From: Neonectria sp. B-13
Lineage: Eukaryota; Ascomycota; Sordariomycetes; Hypocreales; Nectriaceae
Direction: 5' to 3'
DNA length: 64,000 bases
Assembly (NCBI GenBank): GCA_002682825.1
Contig: NOKP01000005.1
Span: 1,364,001-1,428,000, forward strand
The notes below the pieces were generated by a model. It was given only the letters and a program-made list of their open reading frames with translations, made no database searches and was not told where the DNA came from. The position numbers and the translations under genes are program-made. Positions 22,917 to 33,966 of this stretch are shown here, piece by piece; position 1 is the stretch's first letter; each line of letters starts with the position of its first letter.

Positions 22917-23594
22917 GACGATGAACTTGACTCCGCAAGTGTCTCCGGCCTCTTGAGCATCGCCTTCACGCGCATCAAAGACATCGAACATGCTCGACAG
23001 CACATCGGAGGCTCGTCGAGCATGCTGGAGAGCGTTCAGATGCAACAGAACAGGCTGTCCAAATCTCTCGGTTTGCTGTCAAGGGAGCCGCAACTTCGCA
23101 CGCCCTACGTCGCTGAACAAATGAGAGTAATCATCCACGTTCAGAGCGAGCTGAAGGACCTGCTCAGGAAGATGCAGAACGAACAAGGAGGAGGGTCGGT
23201 GAGTCAATTCCTGCATGTCTTGAACTCGGGCGACCAGGAAGATCAGAATCTCGCCGAGATCCTGGGTCGCCTTCACAAGGCCCGGCAGAACCTGATGCTG
23301 CGCGAAGTCGGCCTGATCTCCAACGATGGGAGGTTTTCCGAGGACCCGGAAGCACACTTGTCTCCGAGCCAAGGGCCAGCCGCCAGCCGCGACAACCTTG
23401 ACTGGCAAAGGAACAAAACCCAGGGCGAACCGTCGCTCTGGGTTGGAAACGTCGGCTTCGAAACTTCGGACCAGAAGTCAGTTCCGAGGGCAAACGTCAA
23501 GGACAACGAGTTTGGGGAAGGGCTGAGATTTGTTGTTGGGCATGTTGGTCCCCACGGTGCGAGTGCTTTTATGGACAACTTCTTCAGACGATGA
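22917..23594 (+). CDS. SesA-like NLR-associated protein with HET-s-like C-terminal pseudo-repeats (5' end unresolved)
   Basis: The open frame begins after a splice acceptor (GTTGTTGACAG/GACGATGAAC) at 22917 and runs 225 residues to TGA. Its first 120 residues are helical and match the pattern of the SesA domain found at the N-terminus of fungal NACHT/P-loop NTPases (DDELDSASVSG, RIKDIEHARQHIG, LRTPYVAEQM, SQFLHVLNSGD, LAEILGRLHKARQNL). The last 65 residues hold two pseudo-repeats resembling the HET-s prion-forming region: RNKTQGEPSLWVGNVG and DNEFGEGLRFVVGHVG, each ending in xVGxVG, then an aromatic tail, ASAFMDNFF. No NTPase domain follows, so this would be an effector-like partner protein. 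The N-terminal exon is not identified; a GTGAGC donor at about 22843 is possible. It sits 1.2 kb from the SesB-NACHT-WD40 gene. Confidence 0.65.
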   Translation, partial: DDELDSASVSGLLSIAFTRIKDIEHARQHIGGSSSMLESVQMQQNRLSKSLGLLSREPQLRTPYVAEQMRVIIHVQSELKDLLRKMQNEQGGGSVSQFLHVLNSGDQEDQNLAEILGRLHKARQNLMLREVGLISNDGRFSEDPEAHLSPSQGPAASRDNLDWQRNKTQGEPSLWVGNVGFETSDQKSVPRANVKDNEFGEGLRFVVGHVGPHGASAFMDNFFRR

Positions 23595-23919
23595 AGTTCG
23601 CTGTTAGTTAACTAGCTTCTGCAACAGCCATCTTGGCTGACAGGGATTTTCACCGCAAGTGTTCCGATTGGTACACTGCACGTACATGCGCAAATCCCCT
23701 CTTGTTAGCATCCAGTTTAGTGTCACTAGTCTCTACCGAAAAACTCTAGTTTAACTCACGTCTCAAAGCAGTCGCTCTGCAGATTTCAGGCATCACAAAA
23801 TTACAACGGTATTATTTGCAGGTTTCGTAGGATAAATCGCCCTTAGTGTCTTCTTCTCAAACACCAGATACTACGCGGTCGAAGCTGCATGTCCTGCTTT
23901 GCTCCACCTGGTGAAAGAC
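23595..23919. other. Convergent spacer
   Basis: These 325 bases lie between the SesA-like gene and the proline racemase relic. No gene is seen. Confidence 0.35.
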
Positions 23920-24370
23920 ACAATATCACTCTTATGGGTCACGGAGCACGTGCCACTGATCTCCAACTCTGATGTCCTCGGGATATGGGTTGGTATGGCC
24001 CAGAACAATCTGCTTGTAGCTCGTGATCCAGGACCGACCTTTGACGGTGGGAAGAACCGCGTCGTACTCACCAACATTGGTAGTTCCGCGAACAAGACTC
24101 TCAAACCCCGTCCCAATACTGTTCCGGTGTCGGATATTTTCTCTAATCTTCAGCTGGCCTCTCGCGTGTAGCAAGTACCCGTCCAACACGGATCCATATC
24201 AAACCGGCCAGGCGATACAACAACTGTGTTCTTTGCCGTCTTGCTGTCTGACACATGGTTGAGAGGCTCCGTGATAAGAAAGCCCGCATCAGTAAGTAGA
24301 TTGCACGGTAGGAGAACCATGTTCGTATTCATCAACGAACGTTCTCGGGGCTCATTGAGCAGCAATTAGC
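23920..24370 (-). pseudogene. Decayed proline racemase / hydroxyproline epimerase family fragment
   Basis: Two overlapping minus-strand frames carry consecutive family segments: FLITEPLNHVSDSKTAKNTV, VSPGRFDMDPCWTGTC (the second catalytic Cys motif, normally SPCGTGTxA), then after a frameshift and loss of a few codons LHARGQLKIREN, SIGTGFESLVRGTT, GEYDAVLPTVKGRSWIT. The N-terminal half with the first catalytic Cys is absent. The family interconverts L- and D-proline or hydroxyproline epimers, or dehydrates trans-3-hydroxyproline. This copy is truncated and frameshifted, so non-functional. It lies between the SesA-like gene and the SesB-NACHT-WD40 gene. Confidence 0.75.
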
Positions 24371-24798
24371 GGAAATTATCTTGCTTGTGCAAGAAATACT
24401 TCAGATTCCGTTCATACACTTTCCAGGAACCTCCAAGACGCCACCAATGATGACTTCACCAGCTTCGCCCTCCGCATGGCAGCCAACAACGGACAGTATA
24501 CGAAGAGATCGCATCGTGTAAAGTCGTAAGGGTTTGAATAAGGACTACTGTTTCAACGTGCATACAGGCTGCTGCATATCTTCCCTACTTCCCTTCTATA
24601 CAATAAATATTGAGTGACGTGTATACAAGCCTCGGGTTTGGACGCGGAAGCTTGCTCTTTTGAGTACTAAGGGGGTTTCAGTTAAGGTACACCTCGAGAC
24701 CCCCTAGTATGATTTCCAATCATACTACTTGCTCTTGACAAATGAAGGGTACAAGGACGCTGCAAGAATTGTATACATTCTCATCCACTCTACACGAA
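24371..24798. other. Intergenic spacer
   Basis: This is the 3' flank of the SesB-NACHT-WD40 gene. It contains a small inverted repeat, CTAGTATGATT-TCC-AATCATACTA, around 24704-24728 that could form a hairpin. No gene is seen. Confidence 0.35.
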
Positions 24799-27700
24799 TT
24801 AGTGGCCTAGTCCATCCTCGGTGAACTGCAGCACCATCACACGGCCGAAGTTGCAGCCGAGAACGACTGTCGATCCTGATACTGCAAACGAGATGGGCCG
24901 GTACTTTACAGGGATCCAAAGCAACCTCTTCCCGTTCTTCAAGATCCAGGTATTAGACGCACACATGCCGTAGCCATAGATCTTAGGTGGAGTCGCCTCG
25001 TTGTTAGTACGAGATGACGCCTCAAGCTTTAAAACTCCCACATCAGTGCGGATACGGGAGCTGTCCGTGCTGTCGAAAACGAGCTGCCTTGCTTTGAAGG
25101 AGTCTTTGAGGATGCAAGTCCACGTGGCAGTATCCCAGATTTTAAGGCAGTCAGCGTTGTGATCTGAGGAATATAAGGCAAACCGCTGGCCATCCTCTGA
25201 GAAGACCATCCTCACTGGATGCCTGTTGTCCAATGTATGGAGGACCAGGAGGAGATCCATCGTGTCCACATCCAAGATCTCGATTGTTTGGGACGCCAAA
25301 GGAGCCACTGCTATTCGTCGGCCATCTACCGACATCGCCAGTGTTGCCCCTGCGCAGTCAATCGTCTCAATCGTCCCAATCTTCCGGTGACAAGATACAG
25401 AACTGATGTCCCAAACCTTGACCTCTTTTCTTAGCTCCAGCGTACTAAGTCGGCAACCATCTGATGAAAGGGCAAGTGACGCTGATATCGGCATGCTGTC
25501 TGCCGGTATCTGGAACCGATCATCTGAAGCCGTGTTCAAGACGGTAATTGTAGCATCGAATTGGCGCAATGCAACTTTTTGTCTGTTACCTGAAATGCCG
25601 AATGCGCTCACTTCGCGATACGACTGGAGTCTGTTCCCAGTGTTTAAGTCCCAGACATCGACTCTGTCTTTCTCGAAGTAGGCTGCCATTCGCCAGCCGT
25701 CCACAAAAAAGACAATAGAGTCAAGAAAACCAAGACCGCCAGTGGAGACTGTATCTTGAAGGGTCCGGAGATAATTCCCAGTGATGTCCCAGAGAGAAAC
25801 AGTTCCATTACTGGAACCGGAGGCGATTATTTGACCATCTGGTGAGACGACAATCAAGTGAACACCATGTTGAGTCCCTTTTGCGACTTGCGGGGAAGTA
25901 TTTGCAATTTCAGTGGCATTCCATATTCTCATTATGCCTTGATGAGCTGAAACAAGCCGCTGTCCGTTCGGCGAGAATGCAACGTGCTTAGCATCCCAGT
26001 GGCTGTGATGCGTTGGCAGGCGACTACCAGTCGCGGTATCCCAAATTTGCATCGAACCGCTACTCAAGCCTAAGGCTAGCCTCTGATCGGCTGGTGAGAG
26101 GCTAATTGAGATAACCGGGGCAGGGCACTGGAAGCTGAAGATGCAGGTACCAGAAGACACATCCCAAACGATCGCTGTTCCGTCCCATCCACCGGATACA
26201 AGCCGTTGGTCATCCCGTGAGAATGCAACTGTGGTGACCCCAGAGCTGTGGCCTAGTAGAGTTAAAACACACGTACCCGTAACCACGTTCCAGATTTTGA
26301 TAGTCTCATTTTCCTTTGAGCCAGACGCGAGGCGGAGAGAGTCCGTGTTAGCGAATGCGACTGATCCTACCGGGCTGGCATGGCCCTCGAGCGTCCGCGA
26401 GCAAGTCCATGTCGTTGTATTCCACACTTTGATCGTGTGATCCTTCGATCCAGACGCTAGCAGCTGCCCATTTGACGAAAAGGCGGCTGAACAAATAAGT
26501 CCGCTGTGGCCGGAGAGGCCTCGAAGGTAAGCCCCTGCATCTGCATCCCAGATTTTGACGACCGGAAGCTTCGAAGATGGTTTGGCGAAGGGGTTATTGG
26601 GCGAGCTTGATACAATGTAATGGCTACCAGGCGAGAATGCAGCGAACGTCACCCCTTCCATATCGTAAAATCGCTGCAGGCAAGCGCCGGTCAACGCATC
26701 CCATATCTTGATGAAGCCATTGGCAGTGCCTGATAGCAAAAGCTTTCCATCTTTTGAGAAACAAAGGGATTCGTATCTACGTATAGCCTCCTTGGTGTCC
26801 TCAATGGTTTGTAGGCATGGACCCCAATCTGGCTCTACGTCTGGATGGTTTCTTATCCAGCTAGGAAGGCGGTTTCTTTGCCGAACAATACTATTCTCTG
26901 GGGCAAACAGCAATCCCGAGGAATAGACTTGTAGTGGCGTAGAGTCGACGATGGAGTAGAAGGACATCGCAAAATGCTGCGCGTCACGGAGATAGTTGAC
27001 TACAGCTGAGCCATTAGAAGGCTATTGGTCCTGTTAGGAAGGGCCAAATGAGTCAAGGCATGGAGAACTTACAAGGACCATATCTTGCAGCTGGTCTAGA
27101 AGTTTGATGCTTTCTGATACTTTCCCCACAAGGGCTAGAGCTTCAAGCCAATGCAGGAAATGCGTCTGAAGAAACTCGTGTGCTTGGTCGTTGTCCTCGA
27201 TGCTAGTAACAGACTTCTTCAAGTGATAAACCCAATTGAGATTTGCATACTGAACCTCGGGCGGTAGACAGCTACTGATTGTATCCGGGCCAATGCCTTC
27301 TCGGGAGGTTCCAGGTGCTTGCAGCCCGCAAATGTCTTCCCTTAGATTTTCTGAGAGTAGTTGAAGAGACCGGACTGCAAGTAGCTTGTGTGCAGTCTTC
27401 TCATCGATGAAGAACTGCGTGTCTACGCCACTATCGGGGTCAATCAGATAATCGCGGAATGACTGATGGAACGGCTTGACAGGGTCTGCTCTGTTGCTTG
27501 GTATACTGAGGGCTGAATCGAGGAAGTCCAGCAGGCTATCCAAGTCTTCAGCAGACTTCTGGAGAAGCCGCTCGAGAGAAGTGACCGAAAGATGAGAAGT
27601 CAGAGTGATGATAGAACCAACAACTTCCTTGAAGTCTTGAATCAACTGTTCTCGGTCTTCTTTGTCCACACTGGCCATCTGATCGAGTATTGGCCGATAT

Positions 27701-29860
27701 GTCTTGTGATAGTCAGAACCGCGCGTTTTAACCAGAAGCTTTTGAAGTCGCTTAGTCGGTCCGCCACCTTCACGCTTATCAATGAACCGACACGCAGTTG
27801 CAGCAGAGATAAACAGTGGTAGGCAGTTTTTCTTAAGTTGCTGAAAAGTCTCCCATTGCTCAAACTTCTTCTCTTCCGGCCAAGCCTCAGATTTGATACC
27901 GAACTTCTTTCGGATGCGGTTGAGTTGAGTAAGTAAGAAGATCGTGATGTCGTCCTCGATGATAGATTCCGGAATTTCGTGAAGAGGTAGTTCTATATAC
28001 CTGCCTTGGATGTCCTTGAAGCTACATCGAATAGGAAACTCGATTCTGCTAGTGATGAAGAACTTCAACCGACCGCCAGTTGACTCATGAACTTGATGCA
28101 GTTTGGATATGATGAGGCCAACGTCCAAGTCTGATTCGCATTCATCCAGGGCATCAATGACAACCGTTGTCGTCTGGGGAAGGCCCTGTACCGCCGCCAG
28201 AATCAATTTATTGAACTGTTCGGCCAACGCCTTCCCAGCAATGTCAGGGTCAATGCGGATCGCATTTTGAACATGCGTGGCCACTGAAGGCAGCCGGGCA
28301 GATAGCTGGCTAGCAAGGGTCGTGAAGAAGTGCCGAGCACTACCGCGGCCGATATTGTTCCTTTCAAAGAAAAAGCTGGCGCCGAGGCAGTTTCCAAGAT
28401 CTTGGGCGACTGTGCGAGCAATGGTTGACTTCCCCGTGCCAGCTTTGCCCTGGAGCCAGTAGATATTCTCTCGGTCTGGGTCTGCAGCCCAGGTAGCAAT
28501 TTCTTGGAGTATATTGGCGCGTGTGCCTTCGAGGCATTTCTCCTTGTGCTGGTCTGCACTCGAGTTGAACATTGCGTCTGAGACCGTGGCTGGTTTGAGC
28601 TTCTCTATGACGAATAGCTGGACCTCGTTGAGCTTTGAAGGAGCGGATCTTTTCTGTTAGCCTTTATGATTTCCCTGGGTGAAAGTAGTGACGAACCTGC
28701 CAATTCTCTCTAGCTGCACTTTGAGCTGCTTGTATAGCTCGTCGTCTCGGCTTTTGCATTTGTTTAGGCCAGAATGATCCGTATCAATCATGATGGTCTT
28801 GGGAGCATGACCTCCACGGGCTGAGTTTCTGGGAACCACCTATGCACGTTAGCAAGCTTTCACTCTCACGTTCCAGTGAAGTACTCACCAAGCCAATAGA
28901 AACCCAGCCGAGTAGAACCAACGGCTTTGTCTCGTAAAAAGCCACAAGTTCGGCCTTCTGACATCGACTCGTCTTCACGTTCATGCAATGAATGAACCGA
29001 TCCTCCAGATCTGAAAGGCCATCCCCCTGGTCTCTTAACGCGTATAGTAGCCCTGCGCTAGATCCCAAGAAGCCAGTAAGTAAAGCAGCGCATGATGCCA
29101 AAAGGGACAATGGTGACCCTTGATGAGGGGTGCCGAGAAAGATGATGCCAGACGTGCTGTTCAAAATGTCGGTTGCTTCGTCCTCATCACTGCGAAGAGC
29201 AGCCTGGCATAGAGCCTTTATTACGGTCAGAAGTAACCCAGTCAAGACGGTGTTTTCACTTACTTCTTTTATGATGATGCCTCCAAAGCTGTGACCGACG
29301 AAGATGATTGGAACTCCCTTGTACCAGTTAGAAGGATAAAGATTATAGGAAGGAATTTCAGTGTGACTTACAGAGTGTTTGGAACGATGTGCCCTCAGTT
29401 GGTCAAGTAGTGCATGGCCAACTTCCTGGGCGGTTTTGACCGGGGCATTGATTAACCAGTCTGAGTTGTGGGCGAAGCTGAGAATCCTTGCGTCTGGGAA
29501 GTCGCTTTTGAGCAGATCGCGAAGTAAGTGAACTTTGCCTGGATAGTACGAAGAGCCGCCACCTTTGTTGTAACGCGTCCAAGTGTGTTCGGGGTGAGCT
29601 GCGAGGCCATGAACGGCAACGATACTGATGAAAGCAAAATATTAGTCAAATGAAGCCGTGATAGGTGGGATAATGAGGTCTGACTCGAATTTGGCATCAG
29701 ATGATGCGGAAATCTCGAGAATCCCATTTGGACGGGACTCTTGGCCACGACGCCTGATTTTGCTGAAGAAAGAATACAGCAAGGTGCAGACGAGAACCAC
29801 AACAAAGGTAGCGATCCATCGCGCCCAACCCTGCATGACCGGATCCGAGTTCAACACCAT
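24799..29860 (-). CDS. Membrane-anchored SesB (alpha/beta hydrolase)-NACHT-WD40 STAND receptor
   Basis: The model is complement(join(24799..27021,27073..28648,28697..28839,28889..29215,29264..29317,29372..29624,29685..29860)), 1583 residues with six introns of 48-60 nt, all phase-consistent. Residues 13-32 form a membrane helix followed by KIRRR. The SesB/lipase-like hydrolase domain starts at about 59 (IVAVHGLAAHPEHTW), has the nucleophile elbow GHSFGG with Ser153, and FLGTPHQGS after it. The NACHT domain has Walker A GKAGTGKST at 385-393 and Walker B VVIDALDE with Asp483. The C-terminal half has about 13 WD40 repeats from residue 923 (IKIWD, VKIWD, IKVWN, IKIWN...), enough for two propellers; the repeats are diverged. 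Such STAND proteins are fungal NLRs acting in heterokaryon incompatibility or innate recognition: the WD domain senses, NACHT oligomerises, the N-terminal hydrolase executes. Specificity is unknown. Confidence 0.92.
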
Positions 29861-30744
29861 CCTTGACAGTACCAAGCTGTAAATCTGCGTAAGGTGACGG
29901 ACGATACGAAGTCAGAAGGCGGACAAACGGGAAACGGCGATGAGTAGAGAAGTGGGAAAGTCAGCAAATGCGCGCGAGAGCCTCCAGCCCTCCACTAATC
30001 AAATTGCGTCTGACCAACTACCAGGCTGTGATGCGCCACGGTTAGAAGTACACGTGTCCTACCCTAGACTTTCACACGTCACTGCATTGTTTACCTTACT
30101 TAGCTTTGAATGCTTCCATGTTGCTTATTCCGAAGGCCAAACTGTTCAGAAGAATACAGGGAATATAAGTGTAGATAGTAGGCATTGCTTGGATAGCTAT
30201 GATAGCAACGCCGGTAGTAGGTACATGTACGGCCATGCACCCTGTACTCTAGAACCTAGCATGCCCCGCCAAGTTCTGCCGATCTCTTGCCCGAGGTTGC
30301 GTTTTCCTTGGCATTTTTGCTCGAGTACTCCGTAATGAACACCGATTAATTGAATCAGGGAACTACTAATGGCCGCTTTTACGGTCAAGGCCCTCTTAAT
30401 TCAATACTAGTATAGATCACCGACAATTCGGTCAAGTGCCGTCCCCAAATCTCGATCACCCCCGTGCGCACAAATGAACTCGGCCTCCTGCAGTGATATC
30501 GCAGCTGAGCAGGTAGTTTCAGTCCATAAGAGCATTGTGCTCTATGGCTGATATGCCCGTTCCCCCGCTTTTAGGCACCATTGCTCAGCTGCGCAAAGAC
30601 ACTGACTGCGCCAGCTGTCGTCATTATATAAGAAACGCGGCTGACGTCCAGAAGCTTCATTTTTTCAACTGCTATTCTTCATCACCACCATTTTCCATTC
30701 CTTTGACTACCTTCCCCCACTTGTCGACATCCACAGTACACACA
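29861..30744. other. Divergent intergenic region
   Basis: This region is shared upstream sequence of the SesB-NACHT-WD40 gene (-) and the zinc-finger gene (+). The frame at 29940-30335 has no family features. A TATATAAG box at 30625-30632 serves the zinc-finger gene. Confidence 0.4.
30625..30632 (+). promoter_or_regulatory. TATA box of the double zinc-finger gene
   Basis: TATATAAG lies about 120 bases before the ATG at 30745, with CT-rich leader sequence between them. This spacing favours 30745 over the upstream in-frame ATGs at 30544 and 30556. Confidence 0.5.
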
Positions 30745-33205
30745 ATGCTGTGCATAAATCGCCAGGAGCCACACGCTTTTCAGTACCAACAAACGACATG
30801 GCCGAATGCCAGCACCGCCATAAAAAATGGACATGCATCTGCAGGTGGTCAATTTCCTGCTCAATCATCCATCCTGGACCACCTCATTCCCAAGATCGAG
30901 CTGGCGACAGGACGCTTTGTCTTCAACAGCCTCGACATCCTATCAACTGCTAGAGTGGTTAAAGGAAGTGACGAGATTGACAGAAAACGAGACGGCGTGT
31001 TGGGAGGCAAGCGGTCTTACCAACCCGACAGTCAACCGTTAGTTGGTTGCAACAACGAAGGTTCCGCCGACGAAACCGGGGATAATGCAAATAATGCTGA
31101 CAAAAATGGCCATGGCGGAAATGGTCAGGGTCATCGCTCCAAAAGGGCAAAGCCTAATACCTCCGAGAATCATCTTCGCTTTGCCTGTCCTTACAGCAAA
31201 TTTGATCCCAGAAAGACAACTTGCGCCAGCATAGGATGGCGTTCCGTTTCTGATATAAGGTAACGTCACCTCTGCAAATCGCAACTTCAACATCTGCTAA
31301 CACGGACCCAAGGAAGCACCTCATGAGAGTTCATTCCACCCGGCTTCAATGCCCCCGATGCTCCGATCATTTCTCCGACTCTCGCTCTCTATCGATCCAT
31401 CAGCGGCAAGACACCATCTGCGAAATCCTCGAGCTCGATTCCGAAGTCAAGGCTATGACTAGAAACCAAGAAGAACAAGTCCAAAGCATCCGGGACAAAA
31501 TGCCCGATGTCGAGAAGTGGTTTCAAATGTGGGACATTCTCTTTCCGGGAACGCCAAGGCCGCCGTCACCATTAAGTCGCAGTGATGGTCTCAAAGTGGA
31601 AATAGCACGCTAACACTCTAATCCGTGAGTAGATGTGGATGATATTTCGCCAAACTCAGAAGCGGAAAATTTGCTATCTAGGCTTCAAATGGAAATGAAA
31701 AGCGACGACGTGCATGGATACCAATGGGACTTTGGGTCTGTCGATTCAGAGGATATCGTGCAAGACAGCATTGCATCTGACTCCAACATGGCTAGTAAGA
31801 ACTCTTCCGCAGTTCCGAACGTGGATGGTGAACGTCAGCATCAACGGAGCCATCCCTCAGACCTACGCACAAGCTTAGACAAGATTGACGAAAGTCTCTG
31901 GAGAAGCCACAATCTCGAACAACGACATGTTCTGCTCAATGAAATCGTCTCATCGGTCGAGCATTGGCTTCACAGTCAGGTACAAGAGCAGGATGAGCAT
32001 TTCGTCTCTCGCCCGGAGGGAAACGGCGAGTCCCAAGTCTCTCAAGGTTCGAACAGCAGGGAATCAAATAACCAAGGCACCAGGAGGAGAGCAAAAAGAC
32101 AAACTTCAGAGTCAGGGGACGACGATGGAGAAGGAGACCAACCGCCTCCAAAGCGGCCCAAAAAGCCAAAGGCTCAAGGCCAGGCTGAATCCGAACGTTT
32201 CGCATGTCCGTACCTCAAAAGGTTTCCTGACATATACCGGCTGAGAAAACATTGCCTTGGGACCTGGCCGACAGCACACCGAGTGAAGTGAGTTATACTA
32301 TCATTGAAGCAATAGCCCTGCCATGCTAACATCTTTCCAGAGAACACCTGTATCGCCGGCATCTCCAGCCGATATTCTGCAACCGCTGCTACGTCACCTT
32401 TGACAAAGAAGAACAACTGGTGGTGCACCAGAGAAGCGTGCCATGCAAGGTCGTTGCGCCTCGGCCGATCGAAGGCATGGATAGCAAGCAGGAGAAGGCG
32501 GTGCGGACCCGGTTCAGCCAGGGCGCCTATAAATCTGAGTACGAGAAGTGCCAGGCCATCTATAAAATGATCTGGCCAAAGATGAAAGACATACCGTGTC
32601 CATGTTTGTTCCCATGTTTTCCTTCTATCCCGAAAGTTGCTTACGAGTAAATAGACTGGGATCTCATTCCATCCTCGAACGACTTGTCAGAGTTCGGTAC
32701 TACAACTGGGTCTGTGGATTTCCTCCGACAAAGATTGCTGCGAATAATCTGGGACGAGCTGAAGACAGAGCTTGAGCCATGTCTAGCCGCAACCAAAGAT
32801 CGAATCACCAAAAAGCTGGAAAAGGCTGTTGCTAGACTGTCGAATGAGTTCCTACTTGCGAACCACCTCAACGCTGGTAGCCCCCAGCAAGACGAACAAA
32901 GTGTAACATCTCTCCCACAACTCCCACAAGAGAAACAAACCACCGCCTTGGATAGTCTGGATACATCCGCAAATCTACAGGAAGTACCCTGGTTGCCTAT
33001 GATCGGAGATGACGATGAGTGCCTTGATCTCCTGACTACGACCCCGCAAGATGGTATGAACCTACAGGATTCGACTATGGACTTCTTTCCTCAGTCAATT
33101 CTAGACACTTTGCAGTTAGATAGCGGCTGGATGAGCATAGGGCGGTACGAGTTGGATTTGGAAGGCCGGAGTAATGAGAGTCTTGGGATTAATGCCCCTT
33201 CTTGA
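30745..33205 (+). CDS. Nuclear-type protein with two tandem C2H2-like zinc-finger modules
   Basis: The model is join(30745..31259,31313..31587,31633..32287,32341..32603,32655..33205), 752 residues. Each module has the fungal pattern FACPYxK ... KHLxRxH ... CxRCxxxF ... HQR. Module 1 spans about 146-260 (RFACPYSKFDPRK, RKHLMRVHSTRLQCPRCSDHF); module 2 spans about 451-575 (RFACPYLKRFPDI, KEHLYRRHLQPIFCNRC, IPCPYW). Both are preceded by acidic/basic low-complexity stretches that look like nuclear-localisation signals (RRRAKRQTSESGDDDGEGD). Introns 1, 3 and 4 are well supported. Intron 2 (31588..31632, 45 nt) has a weak GTCTCA donor but a good CTAAC branch site and TAG acceptor. Without it, module 1 would end as a separate 271-residue protein at 31613. 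DNA or RNA binding is expected; targets are unknown. Confidence 0.8.
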
Positions 33206-33495
33206 TAGACCACTAGCTTGAGTGGTATCGGTATGAAGATGTTCGCCATTGGGGCTACCCGCAGTTGTACGAACGGTGGACGGAGTGCAGTTTGTTAGAG
33301 CTAATATCTACTGTGGCTGCAGGAGAAAGTACAGAGTGAAGTTATAGTATTCAACCCGAGGATGTATTTCACAATGTGAATACACCTTTCGTTATGCTTT
33401 GACACGTTTATCTGGTCGGCTCCAGTAGGAGGTTTGACTTCAATGTTAGTTAACATGATATAGCTCCAAGCTCTTGTCAGTTCTCTTCCGAAATT
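33206..33495. other. Convergent spacer
   Basis: Short region between two 3' ends. It contains AT-rich terminator-like sequence and no gene. Confidence 0.35.
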
Positions 33496-33966
33496 TCAGA
33501 ACTGCGCCCTCTGGTCTGCATTCTCGACAGGAGTCAACCACGACGGCCTCTCCGGCGAATAAAACTCCACATCGATTTTCTCATTTAGCAGTGACGCGTC
33601 CGACAACGTCCCCGCCTGAACGAGCTTCATTCCTTGTAATCCTGCGTCTGTGGCTGTCTTCCACAGCACAGTTGCGCACTCGGGGCAAAAGAATACCGAC
33701 AGTGTTAATCCCCACTGGTGTTGCATTGCGTATGATTTAGGCTGCCCTTTGGTGACTGAAAACTTTGCCTCTGGGACTCCAACATTGACGGTATTGGTCC
33801 CTCCGGAGATTTTGCGACAAGGGCCACAGTAACAGAGAGCCTGGATTATATCAGACGATAGACATACGTCTGGGGAAATCAGGACTTAACGTACTCGAAC
33901 ACCTGGATTGCCTTCATATGAGTAGGCGCATGTGCCACACAGACAAGCTCCAGTGGTTATAGTCAT
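33496..33966 (-). CDS. GFA / CENP-V domain protein (glutathione-dependent formaldehyde-activating family)
   Basis: The model is complement(join(33496..33840,33895..33966)), 138 residues, with one 54-nt intron (GTACGT donor, ATCCAG acceptor). Zinc-ligand motifs are complete: CLCGTCAY near residue 8, CYCGPCRK near 27 and FFCPECATVLW near 67, followed by the family's KLVQAGTL and the ERPSWLTPV tail. Members are small zinc proteins annotated as glutathione-formaldehyde adduct-forming enzymes, though most fungal paralogues have unknown substrates. A decayed relative lies 0.9 kb away on the opposite strand. Confidence 0.88.

Noticed and set aside
22629..23045. 138-codon minus-strand frame over the SesA-like gene
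   Set aside because: Shadow of the plus-strand frame, which matches a known domain pattern.
24704..24728. Short inverted repeat after the NLR gene as a transposon end
   Set aside because: Only about 10-bp arms with no partner elsewhere and no target-site duplication; more likely a simple hairpin in a 3' flank.
30544..30744. Upstream in-frame ATGs for the zinc-finger gene
   Set aside because: They lie before or around the TATATAAG box and would encode a low-complexity leader; the ATG at 30745 has proper spacing.
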